This document shows positions 63,096-64,000 of a stretch of 64,000 bases of DNA, piece after piece. Within the stretch, counting starts at the first letter, position 1, and every line of letters starts with the position of its first letter. The DNA lies in NCBI RefSeq assembly GCF_000818015.1, contig NZ_CP007511.1, positions 124,001 to 188,000 on the forward strand, written 5' to 3'. The notes under the pieces were generated by a model that saw only the letters and a list, made by a program, of their open reading frames with translations, made no database searches and was not told the DNA's origin. Both the position numbers and the translations under genes were made by a program. The DNA is from Stutzerimonas balearica DSM 6083. GTDB lineage: Bacteria; Pseudomonadota; Gammaproteobacteria; Pseudomonadales; Pseudomonadaceae.

Positions 63096-63791
63096 ATGAG
63101 CGAAACGATCCGGCTGTGGGATCTGCCCCTGCGTGCGTTCCACTGGTTATTCGCCACGGCGGTGACGGCGGCGATCGTCACCGGTTGGCTCGGCGGCGGT
63201 CTGATGGTCTGGCATGGCCGGCTCGGCCTGCTGGTGCTGGGCCTGCTGGTGTTCCGGCTGGTCTGGGGATTGTGCGGTTCGACCTATGCGCGCTGGCCGC
63301 GCATCCTCGCGGCGGCGTTTGGCATTCGTGCCTATCTTCGCGGCAGTTGGCAGGAGGCGGGGCACAACCCGCTGGGCTCGCTGTCGGTGCTGGCGATGCT
63401 GTTGCTGGTGGGCTTCCAGGTCGGCAGCGGATTGGTGGCGACCGATGACATCGCCTTTCAGGGGCCGCTGAATGCGCTGGTCGGTGCGGCGAGCGCGGAC
63501 CTCTTAAGCGGCCTGCATCGCCAGGCCAAGTGGCTGCTGCTGGCGCTGATCGGCCTGCACCTGCTGGCGATCCTCTATTACACGCTGGTGCGCCGGTTGC
63601 CGCTGGTAGGTGCGATGCTCAACGGGCGCGGGCGCCGCGAGCACCCGGCGCAGCGCGATGCCGAGGGCGGCTCCTGGGTCGCGGCCATTGCCGCCGTGCT
63701 GCTGGCGGTGACCGTGGTCTGGACGGTGCAGTCCGCCGCCGGCTGGATGGCGCCGCCACCGGCGGCGCCTGCGCCCGCGCTGGACTGGTAG
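63096..63791 (+). CDS. Cytochrome b561-family membrane protein
   Basis: A 231-residue inner-membrane protein with about five hydrophobic segments and the His residues expected to ligate two b haems (FHWLF in helix 1, WHGRLG, LHRQAKW and LHLLAILYY). It likely passes electrons from the quinone pool to a periplasmic c-type cytochrome. The convergent neighbour encodes a cytochrome c', a frequent pairing. Start ATG 63096 follows AGGAGAGG. Confidence 0.9.
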   Translation: MSETIRLWDLPLRAFHWLFATAVTAAIVTGWLGGGLMVWHGRLGLLVLGLLVFRLVWGLCGSTYARWPRILAAAFGIRAYLRGSWQEAGHNPLGSLSVLAMLLLVGFQVGSGLVATDDIAFQGPLNALVGAASADLLSGLHRQAKWLLLALIGLHLLAILYYTLVRRLPLVGAMLNGRGRREHPAQRDAEGGSWVAAIAAVLLAVTVVWTVQSAAGWMAPPPAAPAPALDW

Positions 63792-63799
63792 GGGCGGGG

Positions 63800-64000
63800 T
63801 CAGTCGGCGCGGAACTTGTCGTGGCACGACTTGCAGGACGCGCCGACATCGCCGAAGGCCTTCTTGATCGCAGCCTGGTCGCCGCTCTTGGCGACGCTGG
63901 CCAGCTGGTTGGCCGCGGTGTTGAACTGCTTGCCGATGCGCCCGGCTTCGTCGAGGTTCTGGAAGAACTCCGGCTTCAGGCGGGTCTTGTCGCCCAACTG
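63800..64000 (-). CDS. Cytochrome c', C-terminal part (cut by window end)
   Basis: Sixty-six codons of a helical protein ending FGDVGASCKSCHDKFRAD; CKSCH is the covalent haem c motif near the C-terminus, typical of cytochrome c'. The N-terminus and signal peptide lie beyond position 64000. It is convergent with the b561-type gene eight bases away, and its product is a plausible electron acceptor or NO-binding protein in the periplasm. Confidence 0.88.
   Translation of the reverse strand, partial: QLGDKTRLKPEFFQNLDEAGRIGKQFNTAANQLASVAKSGDQAAIKKAFGDVGASCKSCHDKFRAD

Overview
The window is high-GC gammaproteobacterial DNA, most likely Pseudomonas in the broad sense. The evidence is the fdhE-selA-selB set with selC, Pseudomonas-type REP palindromes with GTAGGAGCGAGC-like arms, dctB/dctD-like and cfa genes, and codon usage. 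I cannot name the species.

Bases 1-4373 hold the end of a formate dehydrogenase operon and the selenocysteine machinery (fdhE, selA, selB, with overlapping start and stop codons). The matching tRNA-Sec gene, selC, lies 30 kb away at 35027-35122. Almost everything between selB and selC is a guanidine-related block carrying three guanidine-I (ykkC) riboswitches at about 4.6, 10.1 and 22.0 kb. The first precedes an ABC permease and ATPase. The second precedes a substrate-binding protein, the two carboxyguanidine deiminase subunits (formerly urea amidolyase-associated proteins), a biotin-dependent guanidine/urea carboxylase and allophanate hydrolase, which together form the route guanidine -> carboxyguanidine -> allophanate -> ammonia + CO2. 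The third heads a ten-gene, tightly coupled operon: binding protein, membrane di-iron desaturase/hydroxylase, two SDR dehydrogenases, EamA transporter, creatininase-family amidohydrolase, isochorismatase-like hydrolase, an unrecognised protein, ABC permease and ABC ATPase. This looks like an undescribed pathway for a substituted guanidine that may release guanidine to the first pathway. A glutamine-synthetase-like ligase, another binding protein, a MetX-like alpha/beta hydrolase and a TetR regulator follow. A 2-oxoglutarate oxygenase and an unrecognised protein sit on the minus strand between two copies of a composite repeat.

Bases 35.1-45.5 kb are ordinary chromosome: a GcvH-like lipoyl protein with a DsrE-like protein, cyclopropane fatty acid synthase, a universal stress protein, a SulP transporter, an HD-GYP protein, a DctB/DctD two-component pair and a zinc alcohol dehydrogenase.

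Bases 45.5-62.85 kb form a horizontally acquired defence island, bounded by an IS3-type transposase remnant on the left and a tRNA-Arg(CCG) gene on the right. It begins with an RtcR-like sigma54 activator whose N-terminus resembles the ligand-sensing (CARF-like) domain of RtcR. Four bases after its stop codon is a near-consensus sigma54 promoter inside a perfect inverted repeat. This promoter faces hsdR-rmuC-hsdM-hsdS, a type I restriction-modification operon with RmuC embedded. After a 40-codon ATPase relic come three consecutive dynamin-like GTPase genes, reminiscent of LeoABC, then a glycine-rich membrane protein and a small zinc-ribbon protein. An inducible restriction operon coupled to a dynamin trio is the strongest candidate for an undescribed system here.

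The right edge returns to chromosomal genes: a cytochrome b561-type protein and, cut by the window end, a cytochrome c'. Starts were chosen by Shine-Dalgarno sequence, coupling and family N-termini. All family calls were made by reading motifs, without database searches.
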